Positions 30,501 to 38,147 of a stretch of DNA of 64,000 bases are shown here, in pieces. Every line of letters starts with the position of its first letter. Position 1 is the first letter of the stretch. The notes beneath the pieces are model-generated. The model had not been told where the DNA came from. It was given only the letters and a program-made list of their open reading frames with translations, and made no database searches. The position numbers and the translations under genes are program-made. This stretch comes from an uncultured Pseudohongiella sp. (GTDB lineage Bacteria > Pseudomonadota > Gammaproteobacteria > Pseudomonadales > Pseudohongiellaceae). Where the stretch lies: assembly GCA_951812965.1 (NCBI GenBank), contig OX638341.1, positions 1,904,438 to 1,968,437 on the forward strand. The letters run 5' to 3'.

Positions 30501-30829
30501 GTGTAACCAGAGAGTATGAACCCGTTCGACTTTTCCGAGACATCCACAAGGTCGTCGCCTGTAATGCTGTCCACACCAATTGATTGCTGTTGCGCGAAAA
30601 CCTCCGTTGGCCAGGCAAGCCAGAGCAGACAGGCAACGGCGGCGAATACGCGCAAGCCCACCGCGCCGCGGTAGCCCGCTCCGGCATCAAGTCGCGATCG
30701 CGGCCAGAGGGTTTCGAATGAGCGCGATGGGTGCCGGGGAGGTCGCCGATACGCGCTCCCATGCCGCCGGTTTGCGGCGCTATCGCGCGATCGCCCCATT
30801 CGCTCCACTTTTGCGGCAGTCAATGACAC
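21581..30829 (-). CDS. Giant multidomain autotransporter adhesin
   Basis: 3082 residues. Domains in order: unusually long signal region (about 1-79, hydrophobic core ending TEVFA|QQQ); Ig/cadherin-like (about 80-320); PKD-like (about 323-425, ADAGVNQTVDEG); 11 fibronectin type III domains (about 426-1470); cadherin-like repeats with YTPPANANG (about 1466-1803); a cadherin-like beta-sandwich (about 1805-1900); four bacterial Ig-like domains (RPxVxI...VGGAFEV, about 1906-2290); two Calx-beta domains (about 2290-2500); a Gly/Ala/Ser/Pro-rich linker; and a C-terminal autotransporter beta-barrel (about 2710-3082) ending in LRLSIPF with terminal Phe. It is likely a surface adhesin exposed by type V secretion. 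GTG 30829 has AGGA 5 nt ahead; ATG 30799 is an alternative. No type I secretion genes are nearby, consistent with self-transport. Confidence 0.9.
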   Translation of the reverse strand: MSLTAAKVERMGRSRDSAANRRHGSAYRRPPRHPSRSFETLWPRSRLDAGAGYRGAVGLRVFAAVACLLWLAWPTEVFAQQQSIGVDSITGDDLVDVSEKSNGFILSGYTNAGPNETIDILLKYSSDEGANYSDNGEPLQTTTESGPSDSQGNWRWELNVDANADYIIHGKYQRVTAIAFEGESNQISHTRNFGVDLNLPPEIHLETVNGIEIETDINWDENRSIVNEIVSYPFSDPDNSNLSFYATGDDARFFDIRQSLVANTPNLSVAFEDSATFYNDFETPQDEDGNNTYEFTLNVTDNDPDFPKTASLDVTVNVKNVEEPPTADAGVNQTVDEGATVTLDGSASFDPEEDELTYAWTQTAPTSGVGSGLTLAPDPDDSTNAAVRTFTAPDVSSNLTLEFKLTVTAGGDEDSDKVEIHVQPLPPDAPTGLGAEVDSKKIKLSWDNPDDDEITGYQVSSDGGESFSNITSDASTTEHTVTGLDNGTEYKFAVRAMNNVGPGEPTFVDATPLWHAPKNLTAETHTRRVDLTWELGPTEFESFRVRSTVNGEQERLQLIGRGDSNSSTITVEVFTTYGGVEYTFSVWALSNQDLSSPISRTAEVKATPNVGDRPPAPPTEFEASSGEDRQITLSWENPNDDTILGYEYRISDDGGIIWHRGWIDIPNSNNSTTGHTVTELYHNIPLTNGDTYTLQVRAKNTPGFSNEAEATATPLWPAPAGLNAKPNDSQVKLEWSDPNNSNITGYQVSSDGGASFSDITSDASTTEYTVTGLTNGTEYSFAVRVVNGNQSIVIATPNPIPAAPAGLSATPGDKQVTLNWSDPHNASIEHWEYQQKEGDQDWQDWMAIQQSTATTAEHTVPDLTNGTNYKFKVRAVNATGKGVASDEVNVVPLGPPATPTNLLATSGEDRKTTLSWDDPSDSTITTYQYRVSGDNGQTWNPDWTAIGGSNANTTGHTLTGLTNGIEYTFEVRALNNSVPGNSAAAKATPLLPAPADLEAMSGNGQVNLQWTTGSATEISGYHVEIIDGNVLRTETVDRGSDSTTTLVVDSLTNGTEYTFKVWAVDDQDVTISNVSETMATPLAAPAAPVAPTNLLATSGEDRKTTLSWDDPSDSTITTYQYRVSGDNGQTWNPDWTAISGSNANTTGHIVTGLTNGIEYKIQVRAENNSGFSEPSNTATATPLSPVPAPEGLQATSGGDGRTTLSWSNPDNDDITGYEYRVSDDSGSNWNPDWTAIGGSDANTTGHIVTGLTNGIEHTLAVRARNIFGPGAANTANATPLWPAPTNLKATPDNGRVHLEWDTNPRVAEYEVEIKQANTSSTATFAAGSGPKTTAVIDSLTNGAQYTFSVSAVDDQRETISHVSETMATPEASLPVPAAPENLSATPSDSQVTLTWNDPGNITITGYKYRFSENNGQTWKLDWTAISGSNASTTRYTVSGLTNEIEHKFEVHALNNSGDGLAAAVIATPADDAPTASDFMVSMDEDTTHTFMANDFLFMSVKSGATLNHVKITSLPEPNQGTLSVRGAAIASVSLPRVVTKAELDTGQLEYTPPANANGDNLATFKFKANDGVADSKEAYTVTINVNAVSDRIAGSDNTVSINEDNDYVFSAADFPFSDVDDARAELNHVKIIKLPGPNQGTLSIGGMAIAAGGQVTKAQLDAGLLKYTPPANANGVPFATFDFKVNDGEEDSEEAYTITINVHAVNDPPEAKPDNAQTSAGADVVIGVLENDSDVDTGTFLQVKEVGYPIAPSQGTVEINANETTITYTPNANADVNVTDTFSYTVTDGIDVNEGQVEVDFLSNGANANLSNLTLSSGTLRPDFAATTTSYAATVNATTSRLKVTPTAAEANATVTVNGTPVASGNPSGDIALSQGDTTTIEVIVRSEDRSITKTTTIGVFRSRFVDETRPEVEIQTEATAPVGGAFEVAIHFSESVYGFVPRDIGVSNGTSSNFNKVSAQDYTFTITPEETGEVTVEIAAGVASDAVGNANKAAEPLVIEADLTRPGVVIASEAAAPVGGAFEVSVTFDEAVTGFEQSGIAVTNGTVTGFSGSGMDYTAEITPALGGEVSVRVEADAAADAAGNGNEAAEPFVIEADLAGPTVEIASEAAGPVSGAFTATFAFSEAVTGFERSDVQVTNGAVIGFSGSGTNYTAEIDPAESGEVTVSIAADTAEDAAGNGNEAAQPFLIAADLERPRVTVTGPADPVPAGVGGFQVTIAFSEPVQGFAREDIQLGNATLTDFVATSSLVYQATIDPAAPGQPVVVEIPADVAADLAGNGNQAAEPFQVEAKLVVSYQEADYTAIEGGEAATVTLKLSQAANQALAIPIRLTRPETTAVDDYTVEGLSDWDAVAGAGTLDFPADATEQTFRIVANHDGDGNDETLELGFGDLPEIAMTGEAAAATVTLKDKGLLDLQVSFGQANYTVIEGQQAEIEVTMSPAADRAVDIPLLVTLEGGATPEDYSGIPASLAFAQGESRSVVSLAVAADEAHDPGEGIVLRLGELPKAVNAGEPASTQVRFEQRRTAEQFARTQEALLAVVARSMGESALTAIEGRFERHRQWSRLGAAAGEPPPPESNAGAAAPSASASGLAGNESVTAGQVLNAADQSALGADRGGAPAVSSMRGFSPGPPANFAAGHRMQPGASPGFGEAPGGAAFGHNPGSGSGFGNAAPGILAGQTSGVGNSTRNLSAAAFEMPLGKQQQQTSWAPVLWGQGDMQHFNGDLERLGMDYRGGLDAAHVGLDLYADERMLAGLSVMRSWGELDYSDDGTDGLLRSRMDTAHPYLYWQPNERVSVWGVGGFGAGDVGLEELGRAHDFDADFGMFAGGVRALLSRRGNNEWALRADALSTRLATDASADIADVSGDAHRGRLMLEWVRDESLSAGRSLSLKLEAGGRFDGGDADRGAGMETGFRVAYLDANRGLDVSLHGRVLLVHESGYRDWGAGVQASWDPGLKQRGFRASVTSSWGRDGDGRTTLWDNADAVTSPLQAGALGQGPRFRMESELAWGGLKALGLPGLFTPYSRLRWAGQGREIAWGTSWNLLAKGQSALPFTLELESVQHASTMGRSEYGLLLRLSIPF
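27385..28139 (-). repeat. Near-identical FN3-coding duplication inside the adhesin gene
   Basis: The stretches 27385-27564 and 27961-28139, 576 bp apart (192 codons, two FN3 domains), differ at only a handful of positions. Both encode the NLLATSGEDRKTTLSW type of FN3 domain. Other FN3 domains in the gene are much more diverged, so this is a recent duplication or gene conversion. Confidence 0.8.
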
Positions 30830-31012
30830 TGGATTCCTGATGGAAATCTGATATAGGAAAAAGTTATCAATATCATAAGTATTTCCAGGATGCCATGAGG
30901 TTGGAGATTCGGTCCGGTCGAAGAATCCGCCAAATGCGGATCGCGCTTGAGTTTGGCGTCTTGCGGCAGGTTGATACGAAGATGACGGAAAGCCGCGCGG
31001 TTTTGGCGAAAC

Positions 31013-31041
31013 GGCGCCGGAATCGTTGGTGGACCGGCGCC
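31013..31041 (-). terminator. Hairpin downstream of mgtE
   Basis: 8-bp perfect arms GGCGCCGG and CCGGCGCC with a 13-nt loop lie 27 nt past the mgtE stop, in the gap before the adhesin gene. No U-tract follows, so termination strength is uncertain. Nothing else was recognised in 30830-31067. Confidence 0.35.
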
Positions 31042-31067
31042 AACAAGGGTCGCGGCAACGGGCTTGC

Positions 31068-32417
31068 TTACAAGTAAAACGCCTGGGCCAGCACGAGCAC
31101 GGCGAAGAAGCCGATGGAGTCGGTCAAGGTGTGCAGCACCACGGAGCCGGCAAGGGCGGGGTCGAGATTGATGCGGCGCAGGAAAAGAGGCAGGTAGGCG
31201 CCGGTCAGGGCGGCGCTGACCAGATTGATCATCATGGCGAAGGCAGCGATCAGCGCCAGCAGCAGGTCGTCGTACCAGAACATTGCGATCAGGCCCATGG
31301 CCACTGCCCATACCAGGCCATTGAGCAAGGCCACGTTGAGTTCGCGGATCACCAGCCAGGCGCTGTTGGACGGACTGATGTGACCGAGGGCGATGCTGCG
31401 GATCACGAGGGTCAGGGTCTGGGTGCCGGCGACGCCGCCCATGTTGGCTACGATGGGCATGAGCACCGCCAGATATACGATTTGATCGACCACGTCCTGG
31501 AAGACGTAGATCACCAGCGCGGCAAGCGCCGCGGCGACCAGATTGACGCCAAGCCAGACGGCGCGGCGGCGGGCCGTCTTGAGCACCGGGGCAAAGGTGT
31601 CGTCCTCCTCGTCGAGGCCGGCCATGCTCATCAGCGAATGCTCGGTGCTGTCGCGGATTACGTCGACCACGTCGTCAATGGTGATGCGGCCGACTAGCTT
31701 GCCGTCGTCGTCGATCACCGGCGCCGAGACCCAGTCGTGCTGTTCGAACAGTTGCGCCACCTGTTCCGCCGGCATGGAAACCGGGATCGCCTCGATATCG
31801 GTGCGCATGACGTCCATGACCAGGGTCGCCGGATCCGACACCAGCAACTCGCGCAGCGGAAGAATGCCGAGAAACTTGTCCTGGCGGTTTACCACGTGGA
31901 TGTTGTCGGTCATTTCGGGAATTTCGTCGTGGCGGCGTAGATAGCGCAGCACCAGTTCCACCGAATGGCCCTTGCGCACGGTAATCGTGTCGATGTTCAT
32001 CAGGCCGCCGGCGGTGTCCTCGTCGTGGGACAGCACCGACTCGACGCGCTGGCGATCCTGTTCGTCCATCGCCTGCAGCACTTCGGAGGCGACTTGCTGG
32101 GGCAGTTGCTGGAGAATGTCGGCCAGGTCGTCGGGCTCGAGTCCGGCAGCGAGTTCGGCCACTTCGGCGGCGTTGTATTCTCGCAGGAACTCGGCTTGCA
32201 GGTCTTCGTTCAGATACTGGATGACCTCGCCTTCGGCGTCCCGGTCAAGCAATTCCCAGAGCACCGTGCGGGCCTTGGGCGGCGAGGATTCGAGCAGGTG
32301 CGCGATGCCCGCAGCGGGCAGTGTCTTGACCATCTGCCGCACCTGGTACAGCGAGCCGCTTTCCAGCGCCTGATTCAATAACAGGACGTGATCGCTCTTG
32401 TACTCGGTATCGGACAT
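31068..32417 (-). CDS. mgtE: Magnesium transporter MgtE
   Basis: 449 residues. The order is a cytoplasmic N domain (about 20-130, with LEPDDLADILQQLP), two CBS domains (about 135-255, with ITIDDVVDVI), a plug helix, and five membrane helices (about 285-449) holding the pore motif MPIVANMGGVAGTQT and an Asp in HTLTDSIGFF. MgtE is a Mg2+ channel gated by cytosolic Mg2+ through the N and CBS domains. It ends the long minus-strand run, 29 nt after the HPr gene, a position also seen in other gammaproteobacteria. Confidence 0.95.
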   Translation of the reverse strand: MSDTEYKSDHVLLLNQALESGSLYQVRQMVKTLPAAGIAHLLESSPPKARTVLWELLDRDAEGEVIQYLNEDLQAEFLREYNAAEVAELAAGLEPDDLADILQQLPQQVASEVLQAMDEQDRQRVESVLSHDEDTAGGLMNIDTITVRKGHSVELVLRYLRRHDEIPEMTDNIHVVNRQDKFLGILPLRELLVSDPATLVMDVMRTDIEAIPVSMPAEQVAQLFEQHDWVSAPVIDDDGKLVGRITIDDVVDVIRDSTEHSLMSMAGLDEEDDTFAPVLKTARRRAVWLGVNLVAAALAALVIYVFQDVVDQIVYLAVLMPIVANMGGVAGTQTLTLVIRSIALGHISPSNSAWLVIRELNVALLNGLVWAVAMGLIAMFWYDDLLLALIAAFAMMINLVSAALTGAYLPLFLRRINLDPALAGSVVLHTLTDSIGFFAVLVLAQAFYL

Positions 32418-32446
32418 TCGCTTTACTCGTTTATCGTTCGTCCGCC

Positions 32447-32713
32447 TCAGGGGTCTTCACCGAAACCGTCTTCGATCAGGCGGACTATCGATGGCAGCGC
32501 CTCGTTCTCATCAGGCCCGTCCACTTCGATCCGCAATGTGGCGCCTTTCACCGCGGCAAGCATCATCAGCGCGAGGATGCTCTTGCCGTCGACCATTTTC
32601 TCATGGCCAATGCGTATTTCGCTGGAAAAGCGTGACGTAAGCTCAACCAATCTGGATGCAGCTCTGGCGTGCAGTCCGGCCTTGTTGACGATGAGGATTT
32701 CCGCGCTGCGCAT
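32447..32713 (-). CDS. ptsO: NPr, HPr-like phosphocarrier of the nitrogen PTS
   Basis: 88 residues with the phospho-acceptor His15 in NKAGLHARAASR and the regulatory-site-like Ser45 in VDGKSILALMML. The frame is open further upstream, but ATG 32713 starts the HPr fold and lies 2 nt after the rapZ stop codon. Together with ptsN (33.6 kb) and an EI-Ntr encoded elsewhere it forms the PTS-Ntr relay, which regulates K+ transport and RpoN-linked functions. The adjacency to ptsN and rapZ supports NPr rather than the sugar HPr. Confidence 0.93.
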   Translation of the reverse strand: MRSAEILIVNKAGLHARAASRLVELTSRFSSEIRIGHEKMVDGKSILALMMLAAVKGATLRIEVDGPDENEALPSIVRLIEDGFGEDP

Positions 32714-32715
32714 GA

Positions 32716-33573
32716 TCAGGCCCGTATCTCCCGATGACGGACCTGGACGTTGGCGATCCTGTGTTCGAAATGGCGCACGAGTTTCTCGCAGAAATACACC
32801 GAGCGATGCCGGCCGCCGGTGCAGCCGACCGCCACCGTGATATAGCTGCGGCTGTTCTCCTCGAATCGCGGCAGCCAGGTTTCGAGAAATCCGCAAATGT
32901 CCGTGAACATCTCCTGCACGATTTCGAATGATTCCAGAAATGTACTCACCGGGTCGTCGAGTCCATCAAGCGCCCGCAGCCGCGATTCCCAATAGGGATT
33001 CGGCAGGCAGCGCACGTCGTAGACGATGTCGGCGTCGGCCGGAACACCATTCTTGAAACCAAAGGATTGAAACAGCAAGGCGAGGCCGGTTTCCGATTTC
33101 TCGATAATGCGCTGACTGATTGCGTCCTGCAGTTGCTGCAGCGACATACTGCTCGTGTCGATGCTCAGGCTGGCCAGCAGGGCGATCGGTTCGAGCAGTT
33201 CCGATTCCTCGTCGATCGCTTCGCGCAGGCCGACCTGGTCGGTCGACAGCGGATGCTTGCGCCGGCTTTCGCTGAATCGCTTCAGCAGGGTTTCGCCGTT
33301 GGCGTCGAGAAATACGATTTCGACCGGGATTCCCTGTTGTTTGAGCTGTTCGACGATGCCGGGAACGAGCGAAAGGTCGACCGACAGATTTCTCGCGTCG
33401 ATGCTGACGGCAACGTTGACGATGCCGTCGGATTCGGAAGAAATGCGTTCGGCCAGGGCTGGCAGCAGGCTTGCGGCGAGATTGTCGACGCAATGGTAGC
33501 CGCGGTCCTCAAGATAGCGCAGCACCGTGCTTTTCCCGGAACCCGAACGGCCGCTGATTATGGTTAGTTTCAT
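32716..33573 (-). CDS. rapZ: RNase adapter protein / nucleotide-binding RapZ
   Basis: 285 residues. Walker A GRSGSGKST at about 8-16; the C-terminal domain carries GCTGGRHRSVYFCEKL. RapZ binds the GlmZ small RNA and guides RNase E in enterobacteria, and senses glucosamine-6-phosphate; in this organism only the fold and motifs are certain. ATG 33573 is used because the upstream-open frame overlaps ptsN coding sequence and lacks conservation. It lies between ptsN and the NPr gene in the standard order. Confidence 0.95.
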   Translation of the reverse strand: MKLTIISGRSGSGKSTVLRYLEDRGYHCVDNLAASLLPALAERISSESDGIVNVAVSIDARNLSVDLSLVPGIVEQLKQQGIPVEIVFLDANGETLLKRFSESRRKHPLSTDQVGLREAIDEESELLEPIALLASLSIDTSSMSLQQLQDAISQRIIEKSETGLALLFQSFGFKNGVPADADIVYDVRCLPNPYWESRLRALDGLDDPVSTFLESFEIVQEMFTDICGFLETWLPRFEENSRSYITVAVGCTGGRHRSVYFCEKLVRHFEHRIANVQVRHREIRA

Positions 33574-33607
33574 GTCCAGGGCCGAGGCAAAAGACTTGAT
33601 TCGGATG

Positions 33608-34063
33608 TTACGCCTGATACGTGACGGTGACAGTATATAGATCATCCACATTGCTTGTATTGCGCAATGTGAAACAGAAATCCTCGTCGTTGAACAGGGT
33701 AGCCACGGACGCCAGCGTACGCACGTGATCGTCGTCCCTGGCATTGGGCACGACGAGAAAAAAGAGCAAATCGACCGGACGGTCGTCCATGGCGTCGAAA
33801 TCGATCGGCTCGCGCAGTGTGACAAGTACGCCGATTACGTGGGAACAGCCTTCCACGCGGCAATGGGGTATGGCGATGCCTTGTCCGAGGCCGGTGCTGC
33901 CAAGTTGTTCCCGGGCCATGAGGGCGTGGAAAACGGCGTCGGCGTCGACGCCGAGAACTTCTTCGGCGATCAGTTCGCTGATGTTGTAGAACAATCTCTT
34001 CTTGCTATGGCCTTCGATGGCGCAAAGGCACCGCGCGGGTGTCAATATGTCTTCCATCTGCAT
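33608..34063 (-). CDS. ptsN: EIIA-Ntr, nitrogen-PTS regulatory protein
   Basis: 151 residues, EIIA fold of the mannitol/fructose type. The phospho-acceptor is His67 in IAIPHCRVEGC; the preceding REQLGSTGLGQG is the conserved approach loop. It receives phosphate from NPr and in known bacteria regulates K+ transport and sensor kinases rather than sugar uptake. It follows rpoN by 34 nt; the hpf gene that usually sits between rpoN and ptsN in gammaproteobacteria is absent. Confidence 0.96.
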   Translation of the reverse strand: MQMEDILTPARCLCAIEGHSKKRLFYNISELIAEEVLGVDADAVFHALMAREQLGSTGLGQGIAIPHCRVEGCSHVIGVLVTLREPIDFDAMDDRPVDLLFFLVVPNARDDDHVRTLASVATLFNDEDFCFTLRNTSNVDDLYTVTVTYQA

Positions 34064-34097
34064 ACTGGGAATCCTTGTCGATTACTTCCTGATCAGA

Positions 34098-35501
34098 CTA
34101 TCCCGGTGAGGGAGGCGCCAGCCGTTTACGCTCGTTGGAAGGGGGTATGGAAAGCGACTCCCGATACTTCGCGATCGTGCGGCGGGCGACCTGTATGCCG
34201 CGCTGTTGCAGCAGTGCGGTGATCTTGCTGTCCGATAAAGGCTTGCTGGCGTTTTCCTCCGCGATCAGCTTCCTGATTATGGCTCGAATCGCCGTCGATG
34301 AACACTCTCCGCCACCCGTGGTGGAGACATGCGACGAGAAGAAATATTTTAGCTCAAATACGCCGCGCGGCGTATGCATATACTTCTGCGTGGTCACCCG
34401 GGAGATTGTCGACTCGTGCATGTCCACTGCCTCGGCGATATCGTGCAGCACCAACGGCTTCATGGCCTCTTCGCCGTATTCCAGAAATTCCTGCTGGTGT
34501 TCCACAATCCTTGTCGCCACCTTCATCAGCGTTTCGTTACGGCTTTGCAGGCTTTTGAGAAACCAGCGCGCTTCCTGCAGATTGCTGCGCAGATAACTCA
34601 TGTCGTCGCCGTTACCCGAACGCGACGCCAGGGCGGCATAGTCCTGGTTGATGCGGATGCGCGGTGCGCTGTCCGGATTCAGATCGACCCGCCAGGCGTC
34701 CGCAACCGGATCGCGTCTCACGATTACGTCGGGAACCACATAACCCGCGGTGGCCGGGGAAATATGCGCGCCAGGCCTGGGATTGAGCGACTCGATCAGA
34801 CGTATGGATTCGCCGAGTTCCGCTTCGCGCAGCCGGGTGCGCCGCATCAACTGAGCGTAATCGTGGCTTGCGAGCAGGTCGAGATGCTCCTTTACGATGG
34901 TCTTTGCGATGCCGGTCTGTCGTTCGAGATCCGGGTCGGAGATCTGTTCAAGTTGCAGCAGCAGACATTCGGCAAGTGTGCGCGAACCGACGCCGATGGG
35001 ATCGAACTGTTGAATGCGATGCAATACCGCGAGAGCCTCGTCGGGACCGATCTGCGCCTGGGGATCGAAACCGGCCAGAATCGAGTCGAGGCCGACGCTG
35101 AGCATGCCGTTGCCGTCGATGGCGTCGATGATTGCCATGGCGATCGATCTGTCCCGGTCCGACATCGTCGTCAGGTTCAACTGCCAGAGCAGATGATCCT
35201 GCAAGCTGTCTTCTTCCGAACTTCCCGCTTCGAAATCGAAGGAATCGCCGCCCCAGGACGAGCCGGTATGAGTGGATGGATAATTTTCCTGCCAGCTTTC
35301 GGCGATCGTCACCTGCTTGCCGAATTCCTTCTCCGCCTCGTCCGCGATTTCCTCGACTTCCAGCATGGGGTTGGATTCGATCATCTGCACGACTTCCTGG
35401 TGCAGATCGAAGTTGGAAAGTTGCAATAATTTGATCGCCTGCTGAAGCTGCGGAGTCATCGCCAGATGCTGACCGAGCTTGAGCTGTAGCGAGAGTTTCA
35501 T
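34098..35501 (-). CDS. rpoN: RNA polymerase sigma-54 factor
   Basis: 467 residues. Region I ([20 protein letters not shown]) provides activator response; the acidic region II follows; the core-binding and HTH regions are in the middle; the RpoN box [10 protein letters not shown] near residue 440 contacts the -24 element. It would serve CbrB and other bacterial enhancer-binding proteins. It sits downstream of lptB, but a 247-nt gap containing a BIME-type repeat separates them, so it may have its own promoter. Length is slightly short of E. coli RpoN. Confidence 0.97.
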   Translation of the reverse strand: MKLSLQLKLGQHLAMTPQLQQAIKLLQLSNFDLHQEVVQMIESNPMLEVEEIADEAEKEFGKQVTIAESWQENYPSTHTGSSWGGDSFDFEAGSSEEDSLQDHLLWQLNLTTMSDRDRSIAMAIIDAIDGNGMLSVGLDSILAGFDPQAQIGPDEALAVLHRIQQFDPIGVGSRTLAECLLLQLEQISDPDLERQTGIAKTIVKEHLDLLASHDYAQLMRRTRLREAELGESIRLIESLNPRPGAHISPATAGYVVPDVIVRRDPVADAWRVDLNPDSAPRIRINQDYAALASRSGNGDDMSYLRSNLQEARWFLKSLQSRNETLMKVATRIVEHQQEFLEYGEEAMKPLVLHDIAEAVDMHESTISRVTTQKYMHTPRGVFELKYFFSSHVSTTGGGECSSTAIRAIIRKLIAEENASKPLSDSKITALLQQRGIQVARRTIAKYRESLSIPPSNERKRLAPPSPG

Positions 35502-35602
35502 GGGTGCGACAAAACTGAAAATCCGTGAGCTGCCACCCTTTTGGAGCAGCCAAATCAGTATAACTCATCCGCTTGGCACTGTCTTTGCAGTGCGCGGGTT
35601 GG

Positions 35603-35681
35603 GTAGGGGCGACGCATGCGTCGCCCGCAGGTGTTTCTCGGTGTCGGGGCCATTCGCGGGCGAGGCATGCCTTGCCCCTAC
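35603..35681. repeat. Single BIME: two REP palindromes in inverted pairing
   Basis: GTAGGGGCGACGCATGCGTC begins at 35603 and its partner GAGGCATGCCTTGCCCCTAC ends at 35681. The outer ends are inverted, as in one half-unit of the 15-kb array. The inner 27 nt differ from the array spacer, although its length is similar and a GTCGGGGCCATT end resembles the array's TCCGGGGATT. It lies between rpoN and lptB. Confidence 0.85.
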
Positions 35682-35748
35682 AGTCTCACATGTATCTGAA
35701 CTAAAGGGACAATCTGCCCGCTTGCGGCAATTCCGCGAAAAGCCCCGA

Positions 35749-36468
<720 letters not shown>

Positions 36469-36472
36469 TGGT

Positions 36473-36979
36473 TCAGTCGTTCCGCGGGGTAAAAGCCCCC
36501 GCACAATTGCCGCTGGCGCGAATGAGTTCCAGTTCGGTCACGTACAGTATCGTTTCGCAACTGGTGTTCATGTCGCGCGAGACGATATCGGCGTTACCCA
36601 CCAGTTCGATGACGGTATTGCCGTCTTCATCGGCATAGAACAGGATGGTGTCGCCGCTGCCGTTGACCAGGCCGCCGTCGTCGAGCGCCTGCCGGTAGCG
36701 CGCGGGCGCGCCCTGGACCGTCACCCGGCTCAGTTCGTTGGTCTCGGTACTATATTCGAGCAGCGCCTCGTCGCCGAAAATTTCCAGGCTGCCCTGGGTA
36801 ATGGTGACATTTTCGGTCATATGCAAGTTGCGCACGCCATCCAGGGTAGACATCGAAGAGGAGCCGTCTGCGCTCCATTCGATCGTCTGCTCGCTGTCGT
36901 TTTCCAGCGCGTGTACGGCGACGGTCCAGCATACCAGGGCGACGAAAGCGAGGAGGCCGGCGCGGTCAGGGCTGGACAT
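36473..36979 (-). CDS. lptA: Periplasmic LPS-bridge protein LptA
   Basis: 168 residues with a signal peptide ending AVHA near residue 24, then an OstA-type beta-jellyroll ([27 protein letters not shown]). LptA polymers bridge LptC and LptD across the periplasm. It lacks the long basic C-terminal tail of some homologues and ends [10 protein letters not shown]. The start overlaps the lptC end by 14 nt, suggesting coupled translation. Confidence 0.9.
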   Translation of the reverse strand: MSSPDRAGLLAFVALVCWTVAVHALENDSEQTIEWSADGSSSMSTLDGVRNLHMTENVTITQGSLEIFGDEALLEYSTETNELSRVTVQGAPARYRQALDDGGLVNGSGDTILFYADEDGNTVIELVGNADIVSRDMNTSCETILYVTELELIRASGNCAGAFTPRND

Positions 36980-37547
36980 GACTGCCTCTTACGCCGCCGA
37001 GCATGAGCAGGGAGTCTTCCGGCAGATCGAGCACGAGCCCGGCGGCGTCCTGACGCAGACCGCCGGCGATCATTTGCACAGGCTCATCGGTTGACAGGAT
37101 TTCGCTGTCCAGGTCGACGTCGAGCAAGGTCGTGGTCAGCGTCAGTGCGTCGCCATCGCCGCCTTGCTGGTTCAGGACGACATTGCCGCTCAATTGCAGC
37201 CTGTCGCCGCCTGGCGCAATGACGCCCTGCTCAGCCTCGACATGCCAGTCGGCGCCGCCGTTTTCATGCCTTTCGTTTGCATACAACAACAGCGTGGGCC
37301 GGGACCACTCGATGCTGTCGTCATTGAAACGGGTCTGGTTGACCGCCTGCAACGCGTAAGCGACGGCGCCGCCCGCATCATGGAATTTCAGGTCAACGCC
37401 TTCGGCGAATGCGTTCCAGGACAATTCCGCAACCGGTGGCGCCGGCGCATCCTGCATGGTTTCCAGTCCGCCAATCGCCGCCAATGCCACCACGATGGCA
37501 GCCGCCAGGGGAATCAGCGTTCGTTTCAGTACGGCCACGGCCCGCAA
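36966..37547 (-). CDS. lptC: LPS export protein LptC
   Basis: 193 residues: one N-terminal membrane helix (about 9-28), then a periplasmic LptA/LptC jellyroll with WHVEAEQGVIAPGGDRLQLSGNV. LptC receives LPS from LptBFG and passes it to LptA. Assignment relies on fold pattern and position between kdsC and lptA. Confidence 0.88.
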   Translation of the reverse strand: MRAVAVLKRTLIPLAAAIVVALAAIGGLETMQDAPAPPVAELSWNAFAEGVDLKFHDAGGAVAYALQAVNQTRFNDDSIEWSRPTLLLYANERHENGGADWHVEAEQGVIAPGGDRLQLSGNVVLNQQGGDGDALTLTTTLLDVDLDSEILSTDEPVQMIAGGLRQDAAGLVLDLPEDSLLMLGGVRGSHVQP

Positions 37548-37605
37548 GTCCAGCTAAATTAGTCCAGCCAAATTCTGCGAAAAGCTTATCATGGATCAAT
37601 GTTGC

Positions 37606-38139
37606 TCAGGGCGGCAGGAATTGATCGTACGCCTGCTGGCAGCGCAGCAGGAAATCGGTGATTTCCCGCACCGCGCCCCGGCCTCCCGGGGCCGAGGTAA
37701 CGATATGCACCCGGCTGCGCACGTCTTCGTGTCCACCGGGAACCGAGCAGGCGAGCCCGGCGGCCTGCAGCACCGGCAGATCCATCAAATCGTCGCCGAC
37801 AAAGCCGAACTGCCCGGCTTCGATACCGGCAAGCGCGAGGAAATCCTTCAATGCCTCGAGTTTGTCCTCGACGCCCTGGTACAAATGCGTGATGCCGAGG
37901 TCGTCACATCGCCGTTTCAGGATCGGCGAGGCGCGGCTGGTAATGATCGCCACTTGCAATCCGGACTGCATGAGCATTTTCAGGCCATGACCGTCGAGCG
38001 CGTGAAATGCCTTCACTTCCTCGCCGCCGCTGGTGAAATACAGACGTCCGTCACTGAGCACGCCATCGACGTCGAGACCGAGCGCACGGACTGCCGCCGC
38101 CCGCTTGCGCGCCTCCGATTCTCCGCAATTGAAATTCAT
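37606..38139 (-). CDS. kdsC: 3-deoxy-D-manno-octulosonate 8-phosphate phosphatase
   Basis: 177 residues of the HAD superfamily, C0 type (no cap). Catalytic D23/D25 lie in LDVDGVLSDG; ITSR and FVGDDLMDLPVL follow. KdsC hydrolyses Kdo 8-phosphate, the third step of Kdo synthesis for LPS. It starts 8 nt after the kdsD stop and shares the operon with lptCAB. Confidence 0.95.
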   Translation of the reverse strand: MNFNCGESEARKRAAAVRALGLDVDGVLSDGRLYFTSGGEEVKAFHALDGHGLKMLMQSGLQVAIITSRASPILKRRCDDLGITHLYQGVEDKLEALKDFLALAGIEAGQFGFVGDDLMDLPVLQAAGLACSVPGGHEDVRSRVHIVTSAPGGRGAVREITDFLLRCQQAYDQFLPP

Positions 38140-38147
38140 GGGCGCCG

